Of a stretch of 64,000 bases of DNA, positions 52,055 to 61,012 are shown piece by piece. The stretch is taken from the NCBI GenBank assembly GCA_016719015.1, contig JADKAZ010000001.1:372001-436000 (forward strand). Direction: 5' to 3'. The position numbers and the translations under genes were made by a program. Within the stretch, counting starts at the first letter, position 1; every line of letters begins with the position of its first letter. This stretch comes from Chitinophagaceae bacterium (GTDB lineage Bacteria > Bacteroidota > Bacteroidia > Chitinophagales > Chitinophagaceae). The notes below the pieces were generated by a model, which searched no databases, was not told where the DNA came from, and saw nothing but the letters and a program-made list of their open reading frames with translations.

Positions 52055-54964
52055 TTAATCCCTTGTTACCATTTGTACAGAAAAGTTATTAGATGTAAAC
52101 CCTGCAACAAGTGTAACTGCAGCAGCCCCGTTGTGACCTGCTCTTATACTCAACTTATCGCCTACATTCAGATGACGGAGACAATTTAAATTCATCCCAT
52201 ACGTAAATCCAGTTGGTTCTATATACTGTGTGATTTCATTAATAGGTGAACCATTGTTATCCAGGATAATATCAATAGCATCTGGACCACCAGGAGAGAA
52301 GGCAAGTGAAGCATTGATCTGATAAACACCTGCTACAGTAATTGTGTATTCGCCTGTACCGGCGTTATAATTAGCCCCACCCGTTTCATGTGTAATAGTG
52401 TTCCAGCTAGTAATACTAACAAAACTGGCCGGAGCAATAACAACATTAGCTGCAAGTGTTTGTAAACCGATACCAACATTCACAGTCTGCCAGCTTGCAT
52501 TACCAGCCGCATCACTCGTTAAAACATAACCAGCTGCCTGAGTACCATCTGCCAGTTTAAAGGTACCGGCTACATCTAATGTAGCTGTTGGTGCGGGGTT
52601 ACCTAAACCCAGGTTACCGCTTGCATTCATTACAGCTCTCAAAGTATTATTCGTCCAGATTGAAATGCCATGATTTGAAACGGTGCCCAGTTGCAGTCCA
52701 ACAAAACCGCCATCCCGTGCATTGATAAAGCCACGTACATCATTACCCCCAAAATTATTTCTCATTGTAATTCCACTTCTTGTAAAATTCCCTTCGATAT
52801 TAAAAATATCCTGGCCATCATAGTTAGTTGTTGTTCCTAAGCCTGTAAAACTACCGTCATCAAATAAACGGGAGTTACCAATAGTAACACCATTGGGTGT
52901 CCATTTTGGAACAAAGTTGGTAGTTCCACTACCACTAACAACACCAGCAGCTGCAGCTGTCTGCCAGCTACCGTTACCAACTGCATCACTGGTAAAAATT
53001 TTGCCTGCTCCTTGTGTACCATCTTGTATAAATACACGACCCCAAAATGTACCGGCCCAGTTATTAGCTCCTGCAGGAGCTTCACCATACACTCCTATAT
53101 TGTTAGCAGCTGAATTATCCGCCTGTCCTATTACTCCATAGTTATCAAATCCTGTTCCGGTAGATGTACCCCATACACCTACACCGATGTCGTAATTAGA
53201 ACCTGTAACATCACCTCTTACACCAGAAGCTTCAACACGGCCACCTACTCCTGCATTGCGACCCCATAAACCTCTCCATTCACCATCACCTATAACACCA
53301 TGCCCATCGGAAGCACCTGCTTCACCATTTGCATAAATAGATGTCTGGTCTGCACCAGAGCCATAACCTGTCACATGCAATTTTGTGTTAGCACCTGGTG
53401 CTACTGTATTGATGCCTACGTTCAGGCCTGAAAGACCCAACGTCATTATTTTCGACCCGGAAGCAACTGTATTAGCTCCTGCTGTAAAATAAACATTACC
53501 TGTTGAGTTTTCAAGATATGAACCTGCTGCTCTGGATGCACTTATCATCGCTATTGAAGGATTAACAGGAGCAGCAGGAGTTTGCTGAACAGTTATACTG
53601 TTATTGGCAAAGAATGGAAAACCAACTGAAACGGTGTTACCATTATCTGTAATCTGAGAATTACCCAGGTTAGTACCATCGGGTGTCCATTTGGAAACAT
53701 AATTCAAAGTACCTGAACCACCGACGCCTACACCAGCACCCAGTGTCTGCCATGTAGCATTACCCAAAGCATCAGATGTAAGTACCCTGTTGAGACCGGC
53801 ATTTTGCCCGGCAATTTGCACCCTACCATTGGTAACTAAACCATAGCCCGTTGGATCAACTGCATAGGCCAGCACACCAATACCTGTATTGGTAACACCC
53901 ACAGTACCGAATGTATTACCAGAGCCCTGAACACCTATACCGGCTGCTCCACCTGCAATACCTGTTGTAGCTGTTGGTGCACCACCACCTGTAAATAAGA
54001 AATTGGTAGCTCCGTTAGTTCCTCTTTGGCCATAGATGGCTCCATTACCAAAAGCTGTTGCAGTTATATTAGCACTTAAAACAGTTAATCCTCTCTGAAT
54101 ATTTGCTGCATTACTATGGTTGATAATCATACCCGGGTTAGTACCGGCACTTACCAACTGTAATCTTGCAGTCGGGTTTACGAGGTTTGTTCCTATTCCA
54201 ACATCACCTGCAGGAGAAATAAATAACCTGTCGGTAAAATTGGTACCTAAGCTGAGGTATGAGTTTTCCATATTCCACATCAAAGCACCGGCATCAGTTG
54301 TTTGTCCATTTTGACCTACAAAAAAACCGTCAAGAAAACCTTCGCCGGTTGCTGTGTTAGTATATTTTGTTGCAGCAAAAGAACCTGCTGCACTATTATT
54401 AACAGATAACCTGAAATCAGGTGCCAATGTGGTCGTACTGATTCCCACACTTGTACCATTATCAAAAATCTGTGAGTTACCAAGATTGGTACCGTTAGGT
54501 GTCCACTTGGGAACAAAATTCAATGTACCACTTCCTGTTACGATACCCACAGCTGCAGGACTCTGCCAGGTAGCATCACCATTGCCGGGTATTGTTGCCA
54601 GTATCCGGTTCGCTGCTTCATTAATTCCTGTAAGACGAACCCCGCCTGCAGTTCTTAATGCTCTTGTTGTGGCATTAGTACTGGTAAAATCTCCTGCCCA
54701 GCCTGTACCATTGCTGTTTACATTCAATGTAGCCGCTGCATTCGCTGCATTCGTATTGGTGAATGAACCAGCATTACTTGTACTACTTGTGCCGAATACA
54801 CCTACACCTGAAGTCGATGAACCATTTACACCTGTACCTGATGACGAAGATCCGTTTACCCCGATACCAGATGTTGTAGCACCATTTACACCGATACCAC
54901 CTGGTGTGGTACCATACACTCCCCAGCCACTGCCAGCCTGGCTACCATATACTCCTATTCCCAA
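52055..54964 (-). CDS. Giant fibre-like protein, cassette B, main part after a frame break
   Basis: A 969-residue open frame beginning in GIGVYGSQAGSGWGVYG, which in copies A and C lies ~210 residues inside the protein. The stalk repeats KWTPNGTNLGNS-like segments three times and ends in a ~135-residue C1q/TNF-like domain (VSITSWNTITHETGGANYNA to NNFSVQMVTRD) that differs from that of copy A. Joined with the N-terminal part by restoring one base, the protein would have about 1179 residues. Without restoration it has no signal peptide and would not be exported. Confidence 0.7.
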   Translation of the reverse strand: MGIGVYGSQAGSGWGVYGTTPGGIGVNGATTSGIGVNGSSSSGTGVNGSSTSGVGVFGTSSTSNAGSFTNTNAANAAATLNVNSNGTGWAGDFTSTNATTRALRTAGGVRLTGINEAANRILATIPGNGDATWQSPAAVGIVTGSGTLNFVPKWTPNGTNLGNSQIFDNGTSVGISTTTLAPDFRLSVNNSAAGSFAATKYTNTATGEGFLDGFFVGQNGQTTDAGALMWNMENSYLSLGTNFTDRLFISPAGDVGIGTNLVNPTARLQLVSAGTNPGMIINHSNAANIQRGLTVLSANITATAFGNGAIYGQRGTNGATNFLFTGGGAPTATTGIAGGAAGIGVQGSGNTFGTVGVTNTGIGVLAYAVDPTGYGLVTNGRVQIAGQNAGLNRVLTSDALGNATWQTLGAGVGVGGSGTLNYVSKWTPDGTNLGNSQITDNGNTVSVGFPFFANNSITVQQTPAAPVNPSIAMISASRAAGSYLENSTGNVYFTAGANTVASGSKIMTLGLSGLNVGINTVAPGANTKLHVTGYGSGADQTSIYANGEAGASDGHGVIGDGEWRGLWGRNAGVGGRVEASGVRGDVTGSNYDIGVGVWGTSTGTGFDNYGVIGQADNSAANNIGVYGEAPAGANNWAGTFWGRVFIQDGTQGAGKIFTSDAVGNGSWQTAAAAGVVSGSGTTNFVPKWTPNGVTIGNSRLFDDGSFTGLGTTTNYDGQDIFNIEGNFTRSGITMRNNFGGNDVRGFINARDGGFVGLQLGTVSNHGISIWTNNTLRAVMNASGNLGLGNPAPTATLDVAGTFKLADGTQAAGYVLTSDAAGNASWQTVNVGIGLQTLAANVVIAPASFVSITSWNTITHETGGANYNAGTGEYTITVAGVYQINASLAFSPGGPDAIDIILDNNGSPINEITQYIEPTGFTYGMNLNCLRHLNVGDKLSIRAGHNGAAAVTLVAGFTSNNFSVQMVTRD

Positions 54965-54990
54965 TCCACCCGTACCATTATTAATACCTC

Positions 54991-55593
54991 TTACACCTGA
55001 TGAAAATCCACCCGGTGATGTTGATGATATTGTTCCTGTAATCGCATACGCATTGCCATCTGTACTGGCACTTGTTCCCGTAAAGGCTCCTGTACTCCCG
55101 TAGTCGCTGAGTTCGTTAATCCTATCAGCGTACTGCCAATCGCTGCCTGTGTTTTTATAAACGGCAACACCAGGTCATTGGCCAATGATGCATACAATGC
55201 ATACGGCACACTGGCTATCTGTGCTGTTCCGATATTGATAAACGTTGTTCCGCCATTGGGGTCTATCTCCACCTGGATGAACTTACTGTTCACTCCCCAG
55301 TTTACACCGGCTATGGTTCCCGTTACATTGCTGGCTCCCGCACTGCCTACCTGTACATTGAACAAGCCAAACGGGTTGGTTACCGCTGTTCTTGATTCCT
55401 GGTACACCGTAGGACCCGCTGCTGCTCCATCATGGATCGTTAAGCGCAGTGTTATCGTTTTGTTCACTAATACATTGCCCACACTGTTGCGGGCTACCCC
55501 CTGGTAATTGAAAATCCCCGGTGAGGGACTCTGACCAAGGGCTATTATCGCTGCCAGCAGCGTTACAGTCAATATTGATAAAATCTTTTTCAT
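54991..55593 (-). CDS. Giant fibre-like protein, cassette B, N-terminal part before a frame break
   Basis: A 200-residue frame. The first ~168 residues are the constant N-terminal domain (signal MKKILSILTVTLLAAIIALG, FNYQGVARNSVGNVLV); after NSATTGVQ it runs out of register into EPLREQVPVQMAMRM and stops. Copies A and C have CCC where this copy has CC at 55089-55090, so the cause is a one-base deletion in a short C-run. It is either a sequence error, true decay, or phase-variable; a run of only three C is short for phase variation. Confidence 0.75.
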   Translation of the reverse strand: MKKILSILTVTLLAAIIALGQSPSPGIFNYQGVARNSVGNVLVNKTITLRLTIHDGAAAGPTVYQESRTAVTNPFGLFNVQVGSAGASNVTGTIAGVNWGVNSKFIQVEIDPNGGTTFINIGTAQIASVPYALYASLANDLVLPFIKTQAAIGSTLIGLTNSATTGVQEPLREQVPVQMAMRMRLQEQYHQHHRVDFHQV

Positions 55594-55625
55594 GTTTCTT
55601 GTTTATTTAGTTTTTGGTTATGGCT

Positions 55626-56216
55626 TTATTTCTCATTGAGTTTGATCACCTTCAATCCGCTATGACGGATCACCTGGATATTATCTCCGGGACGGTTCAT
55701 GTCTGGTTTTAAATCGGCTACTACAAAATAGACCCCGTTGGGATAACGGCTGATGTCAAACAACTCGATACGGCAACAGCCATCATAATGATAGCTCTTC
55801 GACATCAGTACCTGGCCCATCGAGTTCACCAACTGTAAACTCATCAGACCCGGGGTACGGACAAAGAAGTCTACTTCAAATTTCCCACTCGTCGGGTTGG
55901 GAAATAATTTGTAGTCTCCTTCATCGAACAATACCGTAAAGGCTGAAATGCCCAACTGGTCGGTACAGGGTTGTAAGACACCCTGCGTAACCAAAATGGA
56001 ACTGTCTGGGGGAGCAAAAGCCTGGATCAGCAACAGTTCCCCGAAACTCCACTCATAACGGTAATACGAAGACGCATTGTCATACGTACCGCCAGCCGCA
56101 TTTAAAATGGCCGGCACAACACCGTTTACTGGATTTAACGAAGGAACCTGTGCCCTGCTATAAAACGATATAGCAAGAAACACTGCCAGACAAGAAAGAG
56201 TAATTCTTCTTCTCAT
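55626..56216 (-). CDS. Short T9SS-sorted protein, cassette B
   Basis: A 196-residue protein with the same sequence as the cassette A copy as far as I can see, including the signal MRRRITLSCLAVFLAISFYS and the sorting domain FPNPTSGKFEVDF. Only silent differences are apparent at the DNA level. It precedes the giant gene of its own cassette by 32 bases. Confidence 0.82.
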   Translation of the reverse strand: MRRRITLSCLAVFLAISFYSRAQVPSLNPVNGVVPAILNAAGGTYDNASSYYRYEWSFGELLLIQAFAPPDSSILVTQGVLQPCTDQLGISAFTVLFDEGDYKLFPNPTSGKFEVDFFVRTPGLMSLQLVNSMGQVLMSKSYHYDGCCRIELFDISRYPNGVYFVVADLKPDMNRPGDNIQVIRHSGLKVIKLNEK

Positions 56217-56409
56217 AAGCGTAAGTTTTAATGGTTATAAATAGCACACAGGGGCCGGTGGAACAGGCTGTTATAAGGATAGTGGTGCTAAAATCAGGAG
56301 GACTTAACCGGGTGACATTCTTTTAAGTCAGGTGGCTAAGATAAAGCAAATTAAATATCATAGTCACATTTTAAAAAACAATATTAATATTTTTTATACA
56401 ATGCATTTT

Positions 56410-56448
56410 AATAAAAAGGAAGACCCTTGTTGGGTCTTCCTTTTTATT
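56410..56448 (-). terminator. Terminator of cassette C, probably bidirectional
   Basis: A 17-bp perfect stem: AATAAAAAGGAAGACCC (56410-56426) with GGGTCTTCCTTTTTATT (56432-56448), loop TTGTT. T-rich arms on both strands. It lies 32 bases past the stop of the giant gene of cassette C. Confidence 0.9.
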
Positions 56449-56480
56449 AAAGTATCAATATATATACAAAAAAATTTGTA

Positions 56481-59400
56481 TTACTCAGTCTTTGTGCTTC
56501 CTGGATCTGTGGAAACTTTCTTAGTTTCTACTGGCTTTGGCATTTCATCCAGACTACCGCCTTTTGTGGCTGGAGTTTGTTTTGTGTCAGCCTTTTTCTC
56601 AACAGGAGCAACGCTTCCATTAGTGTCAACTGATTTTGTAACAGGTGCTACAATTGCAGGCTGACCAAGGCTTCCGCTGTTATCAGCTTTATTAGTAACA
56701 ACAGGAGCTACAATAGCAGGTTGATCAAGACTGCCGCCTGTAGACGCAGGAGCAACTTTGTTAGCTACCGGCTTAAGACCACTCAAAGAAGAGTTTTCCA
56801 TATTAGCATCATAGCTTACACCTTTACTCTCAGGCTGGTTGTGAGATTTAGGATCAAGGTATTTACCTCTTTGTGCAGCAGGTTTGTCCTGTACAGCTGT
56901 AAATGGATTCATCTTCATCCTTGCATCATTACGAACACCTTTTACTTCCCAGCTTACTTTTACATTAGGAATGCTGGTAGCAATTTCAAATTTATTATTG
57001 CTTACTTCTTTATTGATGATAGCCTGAGCAAAAGAACCGATAACAGTTAACTGATAGCGGTAATCTTTGTTGATAGCTTCAAAATACTCAGGTAGGCTTA
57101 CTGTTGCTTTACCTGATGCATCAGTTACAATATTACCGCTGTAAGAATTTAGTACTTCATTGCTTTCTACTGCAGCATGCATTAAGGTTTTGTTTGTTGG
57201 ATCTAGCGGGTAATCCATAGTAAAGGCTTTAACACCCAACGCTGTAAAATCGTTATACACGGTCATTTTACCAGTTGTATAATTTATATCTGTAAAGAGA
57301 CTAGCCCCATTATTACCAAAAATTTCATAATTATTGGTACCGGGTGCATTACGTGTAACCCACCTGAAGGCTGCTCCGGACGTACCCTGTTGAAAAAACC
57401 GCAATGCTGCATCACCGTTAAATCCATCTATATCAATGACAGAATAACTAGCAGTTGATTCACTGCGGATACCAGTTGCGCCGCCGTGCTGCACATGTAA
57501 TTTATGTGTTGGAGAAACAGTTGCTCCTACTCCTACATTACCCGTACCATCCTGAATAACGAAACGACTGCCTCCACCACCAAGTTCAAAAATTTCATAG
57601 TAGTCATCAGCAGGACGGTTACGTGTGTTCCACTGGTTAACGCCGGCTTTTGCAAAACGTAAAGCAGCATCACCGTTTGCAGCGTCAATATCAATTACAG
57701 AGAAAGTACCGCTTGAACGGCTGCGGATACCGGTTGCACCACCATGTAAAACATCTAATTTGTAAGTTGGGTTAACAGTTTCACCAATACCCACATTACC
57801 TGTACCATCTTGAATAACAACCCGGCTACCGCCACCACCCAATTCAAAAATTTCATAATAATCATCTGCAGGACGGTTACGTGTGTTCCACTGGTTAACG
57901 CCGGCTTTTGCAAAACGCAAAGCAGCATCACCGTTTGCAGCGTCAATATCAATTACAGAGAAAGTACCGCTTGAACGGCTGCGGATACCGGTTGCACCAC
58001 CATGTAAAACATCTAATTTGTAAGTTGGGTTAACAGTTTCACCAATACCTACATTACCTGTACCATCCTGAATAACAACCCGGCTCCCGCCACCACCTAA
58101 TTCAAAAATTTCCAAATAATCGTCAGCGGGGCGGTTACGGATGTTCCACTGGTTAACGCCAGCATTAGCAAAACGTAATGCGGCATCACCGCTTGCAGCA
58201 TCAATATCAACCACGGAGAAACTGCCGCTTGAACGGCTGCGGATACCGGTTGAACCACCATGTAAAACATCTAATTTATAAGTAGGATTGGTTGTTTCGC
58301 CAATACCTACATTACCAGTTGCATCCTGGATAACCAAACGGCTACCACCACCACCTAATTCAAATATTTCATAATAATCATCAGCAGGGCGGTTGCGGGT
58401 ATTCCACTGACCAACTCCGGCTGCCTGGAAACGCAACGCTGCATCACCTGAAGCTGCATCGATATCCACAACAGAGAAAGAACCCGAAGAACGGCTGCGG
58501 ATACCAGTTGAACCACCGTGTAATACATCTAATTTATAGGTAGGGTTGGCTGTTTCGCCAATACCTACGTTACCAGTTGCATCCTGGATAACCACACGAC
58601 TGCCGCCACCACCAAGTTCAAAAATCTCGAGATAGTTATCACCCGGACGATTACGCAGGTTCCACTGGTTTACACCTGCATTAGCAAAACGGATAGCAGC
58701 ATCGCCAGATGCTGCATTGATATCTACTACTGAGAAACCAGCAGTAGAAGTTACACCGATACCAGTGGAACCACCATGAGAAACAGTGAAACGATGTGTA
58801 GGTGTAATTGTACCAAGGCCAATACTTGTACCATCATCAAATAATAATGAGTTACCAATATTTGATGGACTTGTCCATCTTGGAATAAATTGAGTTGTGC
58901 CAGTTCCAGTAACTATACCCGCAACAGCAGCATTTTGCCAAGTGGCATTACCAGCTGCATCAGATACTAATACTCTGTTGAGGGCTTCATTGATTCCTGT
59001 TAATTGTACACCGCCTTCGGTACGTAAAGCTTTTGGAGCAGCGTTGCTGCTAGCAGCTCTTAAGGCAAAACCTGTACCTGCAACATTGATGTCAACTGCA
59101 TTAGCAGTGCTGGCAGCGTTTGTTGAATTGAATAAACCTGCCCGGCCTAAACCAGCCTGGTTACTTTGAAGGTTGTTGGCAGTATTTGCAGCATTTGTTT
59201 GTTGAAACAAACCTGCACCATTGGTACCAGAACTGATACCACGGATTGCCCAACTGGCTCCTGTACCATTAGTACTTGCCCTTAAAGCATCTGCAGTACT
59301 GGCTGCATTGTTTACGGTGAAGTTACCGGCAAAGCCAGTACCTGTGTTATTAGAATTAACAGTGGTGTTGGTGCCATTAGAGTTGGCATCAACGGCAAAA

Positions 59401-60368
59401 TTAGCATTAGCGGCATTGGTGATAGTGAACGTACCGGCTTTGCCAGTACCAGAATTTATAGCCTGTAACGCATCACCTGCTCCATTTGTATTAGCTGCAA
59501 GAGTAGGCGCTGTATTAGCAGCATTTGTATTGCTGAATGAACCTGCATTGCTTGTATTACTTTGACCAAACACACCGACACCTGATGTAGAGGAACCATT
59601 CACACCTGTACCTGATGTAGAGGAACCAAATACTCCAAAACCTGATGTTGATGCACCATTTACACCGATACCACTTGGTGTGGTACCATACACTCCCCAG
59701 CCACTGCCAGCCTGGCTACCATATACTCCAATGCCTAATCCTCCTGTTCCATTATTGATACCTCTTACACCTGATGAAAATCCACCCGGTGAACTTGATG
59801 ATATTGTTCCCGTGATCGCATACGCATTGCCATCTGTACTGGCACTTGTTCCCGTAAAGGCTCCCTGTACTCCCGTAGTCGCTGAGTTCGTTAATCCGAT
59901 CAGCGTACTGCCTATTGCTGCCTGTGTTTTTATAAACGGTAACACCAGGTCATTGGCCAGTGATGCATACAACGCATACGGAACACTGGCTATCTGTGCT
60001 GTTCCGATATTGATAAACGTTGTTCCGCCATTGGGGTCTATCTCCACCTGGATGAACTTACTGTTCACTCCCCAGTTTACACCGGCTATGGTTCCCGTTA
60101 CATTGCTGGCTCCCGCACTGCCTACCTGTACATTGAACAAGCCAAACGGATTGGTTACCGCTGTTCTTGATTCCTGGTACACCGTAGGACCCGCTGCTGC
60201 TCCATCATGGATCGTTAAGCGCAGTGTTATCGTTTTGTTCACTAATACATTGCCCACACTGTTGCGGGCTACCCCCTGGTAATTGAAAATCCCCGGTGAG
60301 GGACTCTGACCAAGGGCTGTTATCGCTGCCAACAGCGTTACAGTCAATATTGATAAAATCTTTTTCAT
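56481..60368 (-). CDS. Giant fibre-like secreted protein, cassette C, with tandem repeats and fused Lys/Pro tail
   Basis: A 1295-residue exported protein. Signal and constant N-terminal ~280 residues as in copies A and B. Next come Asn/Ala/Thr-rich repeats (TNAANTAPTL, GKAGTFTITNAAN), one KWTPNG-type segment (as RWTSPSNIGNS), and six tandem 86-residue repeats at ~524-1039. A conserved C-terminal domain follows (DPTNKTLMHAAVESNEVLNS, EYFEAINKDYRYQLTVIGSF), of a kind seen in other large bacterial secreted proteins. It ends in a ~145-residue Lys/Pro/Ser-rich tail like the separate tail proteins of A and B. No C1q-like domain is present. Confidence 0.75.
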   Translation of the reverse strand: MKKILSILTVTLLAAITALGQSPSPGIFNYQGVARNSVGNVLVNKTITLRLTIHDGAAAGPTVYQESRTAVTNPFGLFNVQVGSAGASNVTGTIAGVNWGVNSKFIQVEIDPNGGTTFINIGTAQIASVPYALYASLANDLVLPFIKTQAAIGSTLIGLTNSATTGVQGAFTGTSASTDGNAYAITGTISSSSPGGFSSGVRGINNGTGGLGIGVYGSQAGSGWGVYGTTPSGIGVNGASTSGFGVFGSSTSGTGVNGSSTSGVGVFGQSNTSNAGSFSNTNAANTAPTLAANTNGAGDALQAINSGTGKAGTFTITNAANANFAVDANSNGTNTTVNSNNTGTGFAGNFTVNNAASTADALRASTNGTGASWAIRGISSGTNGAGLFQQTNAANTANNLQSNQAGLGRAGLFNSTNAASTANAVDINVAGTGFALRAASSNAAPKALRTEGGVQLTGINEALNRVLVSDAAGNATWQNAAVAGIVTGTGTTQFIPRWTSPSNIGNSLLFDDGTSIGLGTITPTHRFTVSHGGSTGIGVTSTAGFSVVDINAASGDAAIRFANAGVNQWNLRNRPGDNYLEIFELGGGGSRVVIQDATGNVGIGETANPTYKLDVLHGGSTGIRSRSSGSFSVVDIDAASGDAALRFQAAGVGQWNTRNRPADDYYEIFELGGGGSRLVIQDATGNVGIGETTNPTYKLDVLHGGSTGIRSRSSGSFSVVDIDAASGDAALRFANAGVNQWNIRNRPADDYLEIFELGGGGSRVVIQDGTGNVGIGETVNPTYKLDVLHGGATGIRSRSSGTFSVIDIDAANGDAALRFAKAGVNQWNTRNRPADDYYEIFELGGGGSRVVIQDGTGNVGIGETVNPTYKLDVLHGGATGIRSRSSGTFSVIDIDAANGDAALRFAKAGVNQWNTRNRPADDYYEIFELGGGGSRFVIQDGTGNVGVGATVSPTHKLHVQHGGATGIRSESTASYSVIDIDGFNGDAALRFFQQGTSGAAFRWVTRNAPGTNNYEIFGNNGASLFTDINYTTGKMTVYNDFTALGVKAFTMDYPLDPTNKTLMHAAVESNEVLNSYSGNIVTDASGKATVSLPEYFEAINKDYRYQLTVIGSFAQAIINKEVSNNKFEIATSIPNVKVSWEVKGVRNDARMKMNPFTAVQDKPAAQRGKYLDPKSHNQPESKGVSYDANMENSSLSGLKPVANKVAPASTGGSLDQPAIVAPVVTNKADNSGSLGQPAIVAPVTKSVDTNGSVAPVEKKADTKQTPATKGGSLDEMPKPVETKKVSTDPGSTKTE
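57252..58799 (-). repeat. Six tandem 258-bp repeats in the cassette C giant gene
   Basis: Units start at 58799, 58541, 58283, 58025, 57767 and 57509. Each encodes 86 residues with NRPADDYYEIFELGGGGSR and VVIQDGTGNVGIGE. Units 4 and 5 (57510-58025) are nearly identical; units 1 and 6 are the most divergent, as expected for internal duplication. Confidence 0.85.
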
Positions 60369-61012
60369 GTTTCTTGTTTATTTAGTTTTTGGTTATGGCT
60401 TTATTTCTCATTCAGTTTGATCACCTTCAATCCGCTATGGCGGATCACCTGGATATTATCTCCCGGACGGTTCATGTCTGGTTTTAAATCGGCTACCACA
60501 AAATAAACCCCGTTGGGATAACGGCTGATGTCAAACAACTCGATACGGCAACAGCCATCATAGTGATAGCTCTTCGACATCAGTATCTGGCCCATCGAGT
60601 TCACCAACTGTAAACTCATCAGACCCGGGGTACGGACAAAGAAGTCTACTTCAAATTTCCCACTCGTCGGGTTTGGAAATAATTTGTAGTCGCCTTCATC
60701 GAACAATACCGTAAAGGCTGAAATGCCCAACTGGTCGGTACAAGGTTGTAAGACACCCTGCGTAACCAGTATGGAACTGTCTGGGGGAGCAAAAGCCTGG
60801 ATCAGCAGCAGTTCTCCAAAACTCCACTCATAACGGTAATACGAAGACGCATTGTCATACGTACCGCCAGCCGCATTTAAAATGGCCGGCACTACTCCGT
60901 TGATTGGATTTAACGAAGGAACCTGTGCCCTGCTATAAAACGATATAGCAAGAAACACTGCCAGACAAGAAAGAGTAATTCTTCTTCTCATAAGCGTAAG
61001 TTTTAATGGTTA
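59518..61012. repeat. Constant block of cassette C
   Basis: Third copy of the ~1.5-kb block. It is slightly more diverged from A and B than they are from each other (for example two Val-to-Ile changes in the 196-residue protein). Confidence 0.8.
60401..60991 (-). CDS. Short T9SS-sorted protein, cassette C
   Basis: A 196-residue protein differing from the A and B copies at two positions seen (NPING for NPVNG, GQILMSK for GQVLMSK). Signal peptide, small head and type A T9SS sorting domain are all kept. As the first gene of the first cassette in transcription order, it has the best promoter match of the three (61112-61141). Confidence 0.82.
   Translation of the reverse strand: MRRRITLSCLAVFLAISFYSRAQVPSLNPINGVVPAILNAAGGTYDNASSYYRYEWSFGELLLIQAFAPPDSSILVTQGVLQPCTDQLGISAFTVLFDEGDYKLFPNPTSGKFEVDFFVRTPGLMSLQLVNSMGQILMSKSYHYDGCCRIELFDISRYPNGVYFVVADLKPDMNRPGDNIQVIRHSGLKVIKLNEK

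Larger units (their letters stand above)
54750..56237. repeat. Constant block of cassette B
   Basis: Copy of the ~1.5-kb block at 49648-51141 and 59518-61012. It differs from A and C by a few substitutions and by one missing C at 55089-55090. Confidence 0.8.

Noticed and set aside
57252..58799. CRISPR-like or satellite DNA interpretation of the 258-bp repeats
   Set aside because: The units are contiguous, keep one reading frame and vary by codon-compatible changes; there are no unique spacers.
59680..60282. A ~200-residue plus-strand ORF that occurs in all three cassettes, antisense to the constant N-terminal region of the giant genes
   Set aside because: It is the mirror of a strongly biased coding sequence, rich in Pro and Val as expected from the complement of Gly/Asn/Thr codons. 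It has no signal or start context, and its conservation follows from the repeated block itself.
45989..60368. Phage tail fibres, suggesting a prophage
   Set aside because: The proteins resemble tail fibres in composition, but they have signal peptides and T9SS-linked neighbours, and no capsid, terminase, portal, integrase or lysis genes are present.
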